Part shown: positions 7,804 through 15,214 of the stretch, one piece after another
Layout: the number at the start of each line of letters is the position of its first letter
Numbering within the stretch: the stretch's first letter is position 1
Assembly (NCBI GenBank): GCA_025965515.1
Contig: JAOPWU010000112.1
Location: 1 to 42,902, forward strand
Reading direction: 5' to 3'
Length of the DNA: 42,902 nucleotides
Origin: Mycobacterium sp.
GTDB lineage: Bacteria > Actinomycetota > Actinomycetes > RYN-182
Made by a program: the position numbers and the translations under genes
The notes under the pieces: model-generated
Told to the model about the DNA's origin: nothing
What the model saw: only the letters and a program-made list of their open reading frames with translations
Databases searched by the model: none

Positions 7804-8928
7804 GTGTACTCGCCGTCCGCCACCCCGCCCCGCCCGCTGCGCCTGTCCGGGTCCCCGTTGCCGGTCGTCGGCCGGCTGCGCGCCTACGTCTGCGGGATCA
7901 CCCCCTACGACGTCACCCACCTGGGTCACGCGACCACCTATCTGTGGACCGACCTCGCGCTCCGGGTCGCCCGGACGCAGGGCGTCGTCACGACGCTCGC
8001 CCGCAACGTCACCGACGTCGACGAGGCGCTCGTGCGGGAGGCGCGCCGCCGCGGTACGACGCCGGACCTGCTCGGCGCGCTGCAGCGGGCCGCGTTCGAC
8101 GGCACCATGGCGGCGCTGCGCATCCGGCGCCCGGAGCTGGAGCCGACCGCCGCACAGGCCGTCGGGCAGGTCGTCCAGCTGACCGCGGCCCTGCTCGCGG
8201 CGGACCGCGCCTACGTCGCCGACGGTGGCGTCTACGCCCGCACGCGCGACGCCCGAGTGCGCGCGCACCTCGACGAGCAGGCCGCCACCGAGCTCGCCCG
8301 TGAGTACGGCGACGACCCGGACGCCCCCGGCAAGGAGCACCCGCTGGACGTGCTGGTCTGGCGCACGGCGGGGGAGGGCGAGGCGTCCTGGCCGTCGCCG
8401 TGGGGCCCCGGCCGGCCGGGCTGGCACGCGGAGTGCGCGGCCATGAGCCTCGCGGCGTTCGGGTCGTCCGTGGACCTGCACGCCGGTGGCGCTGACCTCC
8501 GCTTCCCGCACCACGCGGTGGAGGCGACGCTGGCCGAGGCCGTGACGGGTGTCGCGCCGTTCGCCCGCGCCTGGCTGCACGCCGGGCTGGTCCGCATCGA
8601 CGGCGCGAAGATGGCGAAGTCGGCGGGCAACCTGGTGATGGTCGACGACCTCGTGGCGTCGGCCGGCGCCGCGACGGTCCGGATGCTCTGCCTCGGCCGG
8701 CCGTGGGCGGCGGACTGGGACTACACGCCGCAGGAGCTGGCCGACGCCGGTACCCGGTTGGAGGGGCTGTACGCCGCGGCGGGCCGCCCCGACCCGGCCG
8801 AGGCGGCCGCCGAGGCGGTCACCGCCGCGCTGCTGGACGACCTCGACACGCCGCGGGCGCTGGCGATCGCAGTCGAGGCGGGCGGCGGCGCAGCCCGGCG
8901 GCTCGTCGAGATCCTCGACGTCGGCTGA
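7804..8928 (+). CDS. MshC/cysteinyl-tRNA synthetase-like cysteine ligase
   Basis: A 374-residue class I synthetase fold. Visible motifs are YVCGITPYDVTHLGHATTY (C30; HIGH as HLGH, 39-42), GPGRPGWHAECAAMS (C211), FPHHAVEA (H236, E240) and KMAKS (269-273). CGITPYDATHLGHA and WPSPFGPGRPGWHVECAA are hallmarks of MshC, which joins cysteine to glucosaminyl-inositol in mycothiol synthesis. The protein is shorter than MshC (about 410) and much shorter than CysRS, and lacks the anticodon-binding part. It keeps the Glu at the fourth CysRS zinc-ligand position that MshC replaces. Standard mshC usually sits beside a PAC2-family gene, so this may be a paralogue. GTG 7804 has only a weak ribosome site. Confidence 0.85.
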   Translation: MYSPSATPPRPLRLSGSPLPVVGRLRAYVCGITPYDVTHLGHATTYLWTDLALRVARTQGVVTTLARNVTDVDEALVREARRRGTTPDLLGALQRAAFDGTMAALRIRRPELEPTAAQAVGQVVQLTAALLAADRAYVADGGVYARTRDARVRAHLDEQAATELAREYGDDPDAPGKEHPLDVLVWRTAGEGEASWPSPWGPGRPGWHAECAAMSLAAFGSSVDLHAGGADLRFPHHAVEATLAEAVTGVAPFARAWLHAGLVRIDGAKMAKSAGNLVMVDDLVASAGAATVRMLCLGRPWAADWDYTPQELADAGTRLEGLYAAAGRPDPAEAAAEAVTAALLDDLDTPRALAIAVEAGGGAARRLVEILDVG

Positions 8929-8944
8929 GCCGGAGGAGAAGGCC

Positions 8945-9349
8945 GTGGAGGTCCTGGCCGGCCGCGTGCTGTTGCGCCCGGCGGACGCAGCGGTGACCCA
9001 GGCGTTCTACCGCGACGTGCTCGGCCTCGCCGTGGCGCGGGAGTTCGGGCCGCCGGAGCACCGGGGCCTCGTCTTCCACCTGGGCGGGGGCTTCCTCGAG
9101 GTCTCGGGCCGCGCCGAGGAGCCCGCCGGGCCGGGTCAGCAGCTGTGGCTGCAGGTGCGGGACCTGGCCGCCGAGTGGGCGCGCGTGGTGGCGGCCGGGG
9201 CGCCCCCACTCCGGGCGCCGCGGCGGGAGCCCTGGGGGCTCGACGAGGCGTGGACCGCGGACCCGGACGGTGTCCGGATCGCGCTGGTCGAGGTCCCGGC
9301 CGAGCACCCGCTGCGCCGCGACACGCGCGCCCCCGAGGAACTGGGCTGA
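8945..9349 (+). CDS. VOC (glyoxalase/bleomycin-resistance fold) protein
   Basis: A 134-residue single vicinal-oxygen-chelate domain. The N-terminal strand VLAGRVLLRPAD is followed by AVTQAFYRDVLGLAVARE, the usual first beta-alpha unit. A second unit contains QLWLQVRDLAAEWARVVAAG, then GLDEAWTADPDGVRIALVEVP, the characteristic final strand with its acidic residue. GTG 8945 has GGAGGAGA upstream, which fixes the start. Substrate cannot be predicted; the family includes dioxygenases, isomerases and resistance proteins. It is last in the rpiB run and convergent with the ROK gene (19-nt gap). Confidence 0.88.
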   Translation: MEVLAGRVLLRPADAAVTQAFYRDVLGLAVAREFGPPEHRGLVFHLGGGFLEVSGRAEEPAGPGQQLWLQVRDLAAEWARVVAAGAPPLRAPRREPWGLDEAWTADPDGVRIALVEVPAEHPLRRDTRAPEELG

Positions 9350-9368
9350 GGGCCGTCCGGGAGGGGCT

Positions 9369-10646
9369 TCAGGAGACGAGCACCAGCTCCGGTCGACCGG
9401 CCGGGCTGCGGCCCTCGACCCAGGCGCCGAGGCGTTCCGGGGAGAACAGCTCGTCGGTGACCATGAAGCCGGCCCCGAGCAGGCCGGCCCGTTCGGCCAG
9501 CGGCGAGCGGGCGATTCTCAGGTCGCGGGTGGCCAGCGGCAGCGACCGGCGGTAGATGGCCTGCCGGACCGCCGCCAGCAGCAGGTCGCCGGAGCCGGTC
9601 ACGCCGCCGCCGATGAGGATGAGCGACGGGTTGTAGAAGTTGACGAGGGTCGCGAGCATCTCGCCGACCAGCCGGCCGGACCGCGTGATGAGCTCCACCG
9701 CGACCGGGTCCCCGTGGTCGGCGGCGCGGGCCACGTCGCTGGCCGCCAGCTCGCCGGCCTGCGCGAGCTGCTCCGCCAGGAAGTCGCTGCGCCCCTCCCG
9801 GGCGGCGGTGGTGGCGTCCCGCGCGAGCGCGGCGCCGCCGGCCAACGCCTCGAGGCAGCCGATGTTGCCGCACCGGCAGACCACGGCAGCGTCGTCGACG
9901 ACCGCCACGTGTCCGACGTCGCCCGCGCAGCCCTGCGCCCCGCGGTGCAGCAGCCCCGCCGAGACCAGGCCGGCCCCGATGCCCGTGCCGATCTTCAGGA
10001 AGACCAGGTCGCGCACGCCCTGGGCGAGCCCCCCGCGCAGCTCGCCGAGGGCCATGAGGTTGACCTCGTTGTCGACCCAGACGGTGACGTCGTACCGCTC
10101 GGCGAGCCGGTCCCGGATCGGGTAGCCGTCCCAGCCGGGCATGATCGGCGGGGCCATCGGACGGCCCGTGGCGAACTCGACCGGGCCGGGCACGCCCACG
10201 CCGATGCCCCAGATCGGCGGCCCCGCCGGGTCCTCGGCGAGGAGCTCGTCGAACAGCGCCTCGACGCGGGGGAGCAGCACCTCGGGGCCCGCGGCGATGT
10301 CGGAGCTCTCCTCGCGGTGGGCCAGCAGCGTGCCCCCCAGATCGGTCACGCCGACGGCCAGGCTGGTGGCGCCGAGCTCGGCGACGAGCACCCGCCCGGC
10401 GTTCGCGCGGAACCGCAGCCGGCGGGGTGCGCGGCCCCCGGTGGAGGGCCCCAGGTCGCCCTCCTCGAGCAGGCCGTAGGACGTCAGGTCCGCCACGCGT
10501 CCGGTGACCACGGTGCGTCCGAGCCCCGACACGCGGGCGAGCTCCGGCCGCGTGTTCGCCCGGCCGGAGCGCACCAGGTCGAGCACGGTGACCAGGTTGG
10601 CCACGTGCTCCGCGGCGCCCGCGCCGTCGGGCCCTGCAGCACCCAC
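9369..10646 (-). CDS. ROK-family transcriptional regulator
   Basis: A 425-residue protein with an N-terminal winged helix-turn-helix (about 15-70; RPELARVSGLGRTVVTGRVADL is the recognition unit) fused to a ROK sugar-kinase-like domain. The sugar/ATP region has VDNEVNLMALGE (Asp192) and KIGTGIGAGLV. The ROK zinc motif is H246 plus CRCGNIGCLE (C257, C259, C264). GTG 10646 has a GGGAGGTG ribosome site. ROK regulators of this build are usually repressors released by a sugar. It is divergent from the carbohydrate operon, and its own -10 lies beside the operon's -35, so self-regulation and control of that operon are likely. Confidence 0.94.
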   Translation of the reverse strand: MGAAGPDGAGAAEHVANLVTVLDLVRSGRANTRPELARVSGLGRTVVTGRVADLTSYGLLEEGDLGPSTGGRAPRRLRFRANAGRVLVAELGATSLAVGVTDLGGTLLAHREESSDIAAGPEVLLPRVEALFDELLAEDPAGPPIWGIGVGVPGPVEFATGRPMAPPIMPGWDGYPIRDRLAERYDVTVWVDNEVNLMALGELRGGLAQGVRDLVFLKIGTGIGAGLVSAGLLHRGAQGCAGDVGHVAVVDDAAVVCRCGNIGCLEALAGGAALARDATTAAREGRSDFLAEQLAQAGELAASDVARAADHGDPVAVELITRSGRLVGEMLATLVNFYNPSLILIGGGVTGSGDLLLAAVRQAIYRRSLPLATRDLRIARSPLAERAGLLGAGFMVTDELFSPERLGAWVEGRSPAGRPELVLVS

Positions 10647-10700
10647 CGGTCCACCTCCCGCGGTCGGTCGTATCCGTTGGTTCCCCTCGACAACGTTCTG

Positions 10701-10706
10701 ATCCTA
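10701..10706 (-). promoter_or_regulatory. -10 element of the ROK regulator gene
   Basis: On the minus strand this reads TAGGAT, a strong actinobacterial -10 hexamer, about 55 nt upstream of the GTG at 10646. No good -35 is seen. It abuts the divergent TTGACT element. Confidence 0.5.
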
Positions 10707-10711
10707 GCGTG

Positions 10712-10741
10712 TTGACTTCGGCTTCTCATGAGCAATAGTGT
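10712..10741 (+). promoter_or_regulatory. Promoter of the carbohydrate operon (TTGACT-18-TAGTGT)
   Basis: TTGACT at 10712-10717 and TAGTGT at 10736-10741 are separated by 18 nt. This is the best -35/-10 pair noticed in the window. It would give a leader of about 120 nt before the ATG at 10871. Confidence 0.6.
10725..10732. promoter_or_regulatory. Palindrome in the spacer, candidate ROK operator
   Basis: CTCATGAG is a perfect 8-bp palindrome in the spacer of the operon promoter. A bound repressor there would block RNA polymerase. A second short palindrome, AACGTT, lies at 10692-10697. Which, if either, is the operator is inference. Confidence 0.35.
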
Positions 10742-10870
10742 CCGCCGTCACAAGCAGAAACCCGGCTGAAACCCCAGCCAGCGACGCCCGCCCGACCGGC
10801 GCGGCCCCCCACCCAGGGGCCCACCACGGCTCTCCGCCCGCCTGTCCCGCACCCCGCGCTGGAGGTACGC

Positions 10871-11791
10871 ATGAAGCTCGGATTCTTCACCGCCTGCCTG
10901 CCGCAGCGCCCGCTCGCCGAGATCGCGTCCTGGGCGGCGGGGGCCGGCTACGAGGCGCTGGAGGTGGCGGCCTGGCCGGCCCTCGGCGACCGGCCCTTCA
11001 CCGCCACGCACGTGGACGTCGCCGGGTTCACGGCGGGCGACGCCGACCGGGTCGGCAAGCTGTTCGGCGAGCACGGCCTGACGCTGTCGTCGCTTGCGTA
11101 CTACGACAACAACCTGCACCCCGACCCGGCCGAGCGGGCCGCGGTCAACGCCCACGTGCTCGCCTGCATCGACGCCGCGGCACTGCTGGGGTGCCCCACC
11201 GTCGGGACCTTCGTCGGCCGGGACCCCGGCAAGACGGTCGCCGAGAACCTGCGCGAGGCCGAGGCGGTGTTCGCGCCGATCGTGGCGCACGCCGGCGAAC
11301 GCGGCGTGAAGGTCGTCATCGAGAACTGCGTGATGGAGGGGTGGCACCCCGACGGCTACCCCGGCAACCTCGCCTACTCCCCGGAGCTCTGGGAGTGGAT
11401 GTTCTCGCTCGGCCTCTACCTCAACTTCGACCCGTCGCACCTGGTGTGGATGGGCATCGACCCGGTCGCCGCGCTCCGTCCCTACGTGGACCGCATCGCG
11501 CACGCGCAGGCAAAGGACATCGAGACCTTCCCCGAGCGGCGCAACCGGTACGGCTACCCGGGCCGGGCGGTGAGCCGCGAGGACCCCTGGGACGTCGGCT
11601 GGTGGCGCTACCGGGTTCCCGGCCTCGGCGAGGTCGACTGGCGCCGCGTCGTGGACGCGCTCTACGAGGGCGGCTTCGACGGGGTGCTCTCGGTCGAGCA
11701 CGAGGACCCGGTGTGGGGGGGCTCGGAGCCCCGCATCCGCACCGGCCTCGAGGTCGCCTATCGGACCCTGCGCCCCCTGCTCGTCGCCTGA
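10871..11791 (+). CDS. Sugar phosphate isomerase/epimerase (AP_endonuc_2 TIM barrel)
   Basis: A 306-residue TIM-barrel protein with ATG after GGAGG. Putative divalent-metal ligands follow the xylose-isomerase-like pattern: Glu in VVIENCVMEG, Asp and His in NFDPSHLVW, His in IAHAQAKD, and Glu in LSVEHEDPVW. Members isomerise, epimerise or dehydrate sugars and inosose derivatives, and are common next to Gfo/Idh/MocA dehydrogenases. It is the first gene of the operon downstream of the ROK promoter. The reaction depends on the unknown substrate: inosose dehydratase, keto-sugar epimerase and keto-glycoside lyase are all open. Confidence 0.92.
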   Translation: MKLGFFTACLPQRPLAEIASWAAGAGYEALEVAAWPALGDRPFTATHVDVAGFTAGDADRVGKLFGEHGLTLSSLAYYDNNLHPDPAERAAVNAHVLACIDAAALLGCPTVGTFVGRDPGKTVAENLREAEAVFAPIVAHAGERGVKVVIENCVMEGWHPDGYPGNLAYSPELWEWMFSLGLYLNFDPSHLVWMGIDPVAALRPYVDRIAHAQAKDIETFPERRNRYGYPGRAVSREDPWDVGWWRYRVPGLGEVDWRRVVDALYEGGFDGVLSVEHEDPVWGGSEPRIRTGLEVAYRTLRPLLVA

Positions 11792-11840
11792 CCAGCGCTC
11801 GCTGACCTCCTGCGAACCCGTACCAGCGAAAGGCGGACCC

Positions 11841-12677
11841 ATGCGTCTCGGCTACCACACGATCACCTGGGGCGGTGTCGTCGGCGACGCCACCGGCGTC
11901 ACCAGCGTCAAGGACCTCTACTACGTCACGAACGGCTCCATGGCGCAGGCCGTGCAGGACATCGCGAGCGCCGGCTACGAGGGCACCGAGATGTTCGACG
12001 GCAACCTCGTCGCGTACTCCGACCGGCCCGACGAGCTGCGCGGCCTGCTGGCCGACGCCGGCCTGGAGCTCGTCAGCGTCTACACCGGCGCCAACTTCAT
12101 CTACGCGGACATCCTGCCGGACGAGCTCCACCGCGTGCAGCGGGCCGCCGAGCTGGCCGCCACCTTCGGCGCCGAGCGGCTCGTGGTCGGCGGGGGAGCG
12201 CGCCGCGCCGCCGGCACCACCGACGAGGACTACCGCCGGCTCGCCGCGGCGCTGGACCGGGTCACCGACATCGCCGAGAGCCAGGGCCTGTCCGCGAGCT
12301 ACCACCCGCACCTGTCGACCATCGTCGAGTCGCCGGCGGAGCTGGAGCGGCTGCTCCCGCACACCCGGATCGGCTTCTGCCCGGACACCGCCCACCTGGC
12401 GGCCGGCGGTGGCGACCCCGCGGCCCTGATCCGCCGGTACCCCGACCGGATCCGGCACGTGCACCTGAAGGACCTGCGCCGCGACCCGCTGCAGTTCCTG
12501 CCGCTCGGCGAGGGCGAGCTCGAGTTCGAGTTCGACGACATCGTGCGGGCGGTCCAGGAGTCCGGCTACGACAGCTGGCTGATGGTCGAGCTGGACAGCT
12601 ACGACGGCGATCCCAGGGTGGCTGCCGAGATCAGCAAGGCCTTCCTGGACAAGCTGCTGGACCGCATCCGCGGCTGA
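11841..12677 (+). CDS. Sugar phosphate isomerase/epimerase, IolE-like TIM barrel
   Basis: A 278-residue second AP_endonuc_2 barrel, different from its upstream neighbour. GYHTITWGG at the N-terminus is close to the inosose dehydratase (IolE) style. Likely metal ligands lie in SYHPHLSTIVES, FCPDTAHLAAGG, HVHLKDLR and LMVELDSYDG. GAAAGG precedes the ATG. IolE converts 2-keto-myo-inositol to a diketone, but no other iol gene (iolB, iolC, iolD, mmsA) is in the window, so assignment stops at the fold and family. Two barrels in one operon suggest successive steps on one keto-sugar. Confidence 0.92.
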   Translation: MRLGYHTITWGGVVGDATGVTSVKDLYYVTNGSMAQAVQDIASAGYEGTEMFDGNLVAYSDRPDELRGLLADAGLELVSVYTGANFIYADILPDELHRVQRAAELAATFGAERLVVGGGARRAAGTTDEDYRRLAAALDRVTDIAESQGLSASYHPHLSTIVESPAELERLLPHTRIGFCPDTAHLAAGGGDPAALIRRYPDRIRHVHLKDLRRDPLQFLPLGEGELEFEFDDIVRAVQESGYDSWLMVELDSYDGDPRVAAEISKAFLDKLLDRIRG

Positions 12678-12786
12678 CCGCACGCCCGCTCCGCCCGCCG
12701 GCGTGCCCCCTCGGCGACCGTTCAGCACCGCCCCTCATCCGTCGCCCTCCTCGGGGGACCGGCGACAACCGTTCAAGGAGAGGCTC

Positions 12787-13944
12787 ATGAAGAGATCCGT
12801 CCTGACCGTCACCACCGCCGCCGTGCTGGCGCTCGGCGCCGCGGCCTGCGGCAGCAGCAGCAGCTCGAGCACGGCGGGCACCACCTCGGGGGTCGACGCG
12901 ACCGCCGACGCCGCGCTGGCCCAGATCGCGGGCAAGGTGCTGAGCCAGGGGCCGCACGGCGAGTCGCCGTCGCCGGCGTCCGCGGCCGAGCTGACGGCCG
13001 ACGAGATCGCCAAGGTGAAGACGATGCACCTCACCGCAGCCATCGTCATGCACTACGGCGGCAACGACTGGGCGACCGCCCAGATCGCCGGCCTCAAGGA
13101 CGAGTTCGCGAAGCTCGGCATCACGGTGACCGCGGTGACCGACGCGAACTTCAAGCCGGACACCCAGGTCGCGAACATCGAGACGGTGCTGGCGCAGAAG
13201 CCGAACATCATCGTGTCCATCCCGACCGACCCGGTCGCGACGGCCTCGGCGTACAAGAAGGCCGCCGACTCCGGCGTGAAGCTCGTCTTCATGGACAACG
13301 TGCCGAACGGCCTGGTGGCCGGCAAGGACTACGTCTCCGTGGTCTCGGCCGACAACTACGGCAACGGCGTGACGTCGGCGCACCTGATGGCCAAGGCGCT
13401 CGGCGGCCAGGGCACCATCGGCTTGGTCTACCACGAGGCCGACTTCTTCGTGACCAAGCAGCGGTACCAGGGCTTCAAGGACACGATCACCAAGACGTAC
13501 CCGAACATCAAGATCGTCGAGGAGAAGGGCATCGCCGGCCCGGACTTCGCCGGTGATGCGCAGAACGCGGCGAACGCCATGCTCAGCAAGCACCCCGACC
13601 TCGCCGGCATCTGGGGCGTCTGGGACGTCCCGGCCGAGGGGATCATGGCCGCCGCCCGGGCCTCGGGCCGCCAGGACCTGAAGATCGCCACCGAGGACCT
13701 CGGCAAGAACGTCGGCATCGCGCTGGCCAAGAACCAGCTCGTCGTCGGCCTCGGCGCGCAGCGCCCGTTCGACCAGGGCGTGGCCGAGGCGCAGCTCGCC
13801 GCCGGCGCGATGCTCGGCAAGCAGGAGCCGAACTACATCGCCCTGAACTCCCTGCCGGTCACCCACGCGAACGTGCTCGACGCGTGGAAGCAGGTCTACC
13901 ACGCCGACCCGCCGGCCGAGCTGACCAGCTCGTACGCCAAGTAA
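12787..13944 (+). CDS. Sugar ABC transporter substrate-binding lipoprotein
   Basis: A 385-residue binding protein with ATG 12787 behind AAGGAGAGG; the ORF-track start at 12703 is upstream leader. The N-terminus is a lipoprotein signal with the lipobox at LGAAAC and the lipidated Cys at 21, followed by a Ser-rich linker. The mature part is a periplasmic-binding-protein type 1 fold (Peripla_BP_4): ATAQIAGLKDEFAKLGITV, PNIIVSIPTDPVATASAYKKAADSGVKLVFMDN, then GIWGVWDVPAEGIMAAARASG. This class delivers monosaccharides, polyols or similar ligands to RbsABC-type transporters. It belongs with the ATPase and permease downstream and is separated from them by a strong hairpin and a dehydrogenase gene. 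Confidence 0.94.
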   Translation: MKRSVLTVTTAAVLALGAAACGSSSSSSTAGTTSGVDATADAALAQIAGKVLSQGPHGESPSPASAAELTADEIAKVKTMHLTAAIVMHYGGNDWATAQIAGLKDEFAKLGITVTAVTDANFKPDTQVANIETVLAQKPNIIVSIPTDPVATASAYKKAADSGVKLVFMDNVPNGLVAGKDYVSVVSADNYGNGVTSAHLMAKALGGQGTIGLVYHEADFFVTKQRYQGFKDTITKTYPNIKIVEEKGIAGPDFAGDAQNAANAMLSKHPDLAGIWGVWDVPAEGIMAAARASGRQDLKIATEDLGKNVGIALAKNQLVVGLGAQRPFDQGVAEAQLAAGAMLGKQEPNYIALNSLPVTHANVLDAWKQVYHADPPAELTSSYAK

Positions 13945-13949
13945 CCGCC

Positions 13950-13984
13950 CGGCGGGCGCCGGCCCAGCCGGCCGGCGCCCGCCG
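13950..13984 (+). terminator. 15-bp perfect GC hairpin after the binding-protein gene
   Basis: CGGCGGGCGCCGGCC and its exact reverse complement are separated by the 5-nt loop CAGCC. The stem begins 6 nt after the TAA stop, and no U-tract follows. Such hairpins after binding-protein genes often protect the upstream mRNA or reduce read-through, raising binding protein over membrane components. The structure is seen directly; the role is inferred. Confidence 0.75.
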
Positions 13985-14025
13985 CCAGCACCGCACAGCA
14001 GCCCGGCACCGGAAAGGGAACCCGC

Positions 14026-15213
14026 ATGCGCACACTCAACGTCGGCCTCATCGGCGGCGGTTTCATGGGCAAGGCCCACTCGCTCGCCTACGCGGCCATG
14101 CCGATGTTCTTCTGGCCGGCGCCGGCCATGCCGGTGCGCAAGGTGATCGCCGAGGCCACCCCCGAGCTCGCCGCCGACGCGGCGGCCCGATTCGGCTTCG
14201 AGTCCGCCACCACCGACTGGCGCCGGGTGGTCGACGACCCGGCGATCGACGTGGTCGACATCGCCACCCCCAACCACCTGCACGCGGAGATCGCGATCGC
14301 GGCGGCGGCCGCCGGCAAGCACATCATCTGCGAGAAGCCGCTGGCCCGGACCGGCGACGAGGCCCGCAGCATGTACGACGCGGTGCGCGGCGCGGACCTG
14401 GTCCACATGGTGGCCTTCAACTACCGGCGCACGCCCGCGGTGGCGCTGGCCCGGCAGTACATCGAGGAGGGTGCGATCGGCCGCATCCTGAACTTCCGCG
14501 GCACGTACCTGCAGGACTGGAGCGCGGACCCGGACTCGCCGCTGTCGTGGCGGTTCCAGAAGGAGATCGCCGGCTCCGGCGCGCTCGGTGACATCGCCAC
14601 CCACGTCGTCGACCTGGCCCGCTACCTGGTCGGGGACATCAGCGCGGTCAACTCCGTGCTCTCCACGTTCATCCCCGACCGCCCGGTGCAGTCCGGCGGC
14701 GCGGACTCCCTGGGCACCACGCGCGGGGGCGGCCCCCGGGCCGCGGTGGACGTGGACGACGAGGTGATGACGCTGCTGCGCTTCACCAACGGCGCGGTCG
14801 GCTCGCTCGAGGCGACCCGCAACGCCTACGGCCGCAACAACTACATCACCTTCGAGATCCACGGCACCGAGGGCTCGATCTTCTTCAACTACGAGCGGCG
14901 CGACGAGTTGCAGGTCTGCTTCGCCTCGGACGGCGGCGACCGGCGCGGTTTCCGCACCGTCTACACCGGGCCCGCCCACCCGTACGGGGGCGGCCTCTGG
15001 CCGATCCCGGCGCTGGGCATCGGCTACGGCGAGACCAAGATCATCGAGGCGTACGACTTCTTCTCCGCGATCGCCGCGGGGACCTCGGTGAGCCCCAACT
15101 TCGCCGACGGTTACCAGATCGCCCTGGTTGACGACGCCATCGTGGAGTCGGCCGCCAAGGGGCTCTGGGTGGACGTGCCGCTGCTGGCCGACCTCGACCG
15201 CGAGCGGGCCTGA
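14026..15213 (+). CDS. Gfo/Idh/MocA-family NAD(P)-dependent oxidoreductase
   Basis: A 395-residue dehydrogenase. The Rossmann motif IGGGFMGKAHS starts at residue 9, TPNHLH follows at 81-86, and the catalytic EKP is at 103-105. GDIATHVVDLARYLVG carries the Asp/His pair (D189, H193) of the active site. The C-terminal alpha/beta domain includes EIHGTEGSIFF. Members oxidise a sugar or inositol hydroxyl. It has a GGAAAGGGAA leader and lies just past the hairpin; its stop is one base before the ATPase start. It is longer than the second family member in this operon (395 against 362), so the two likely act on different positions or substrates. Confidence 0.95.
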   Translation: MRTLNVGLIGGGFMGKAHSLAYAAMPMFFWPAPAMPVRKVIAEATPELAADAAARFGFESATTDWRRVVDDPAIDVVDIATPNHLHAEIAIAAAAAGKHIICEKPLARTGDEARSMYDAVRGADLVHMVAFNYRRTPAVALARQYIEEGAIGRILNFRGTYLQDWSADPDSPLSWRFQKEIAGSGALGDIATHVVDLARYLVGDISAVNSVLSTFIPDRPVQSGGADSLGTTRGGGPRAAVDVDDEVMTLLRFTNGAVGSLEATRNAYGRNNYITFEIHGTEGSIFFNYERRDELQVCFASDGGDRRGFRTVYTGPAHPYGGGLWPIPALGIGYGETKIIEAYDFFSAIAAGTSVSPNFADGYQIALVDDAIVESAAKGLWVDVPLLADLDRERA

Positions 15214-15214
15214 C

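Noticed and set aside
9349-9369. Attachment-site repeat matching the tRNA-Gly 3' end
   Set aside because: I compared the left edge with the tRNA 3' sequence by eye and found no match.
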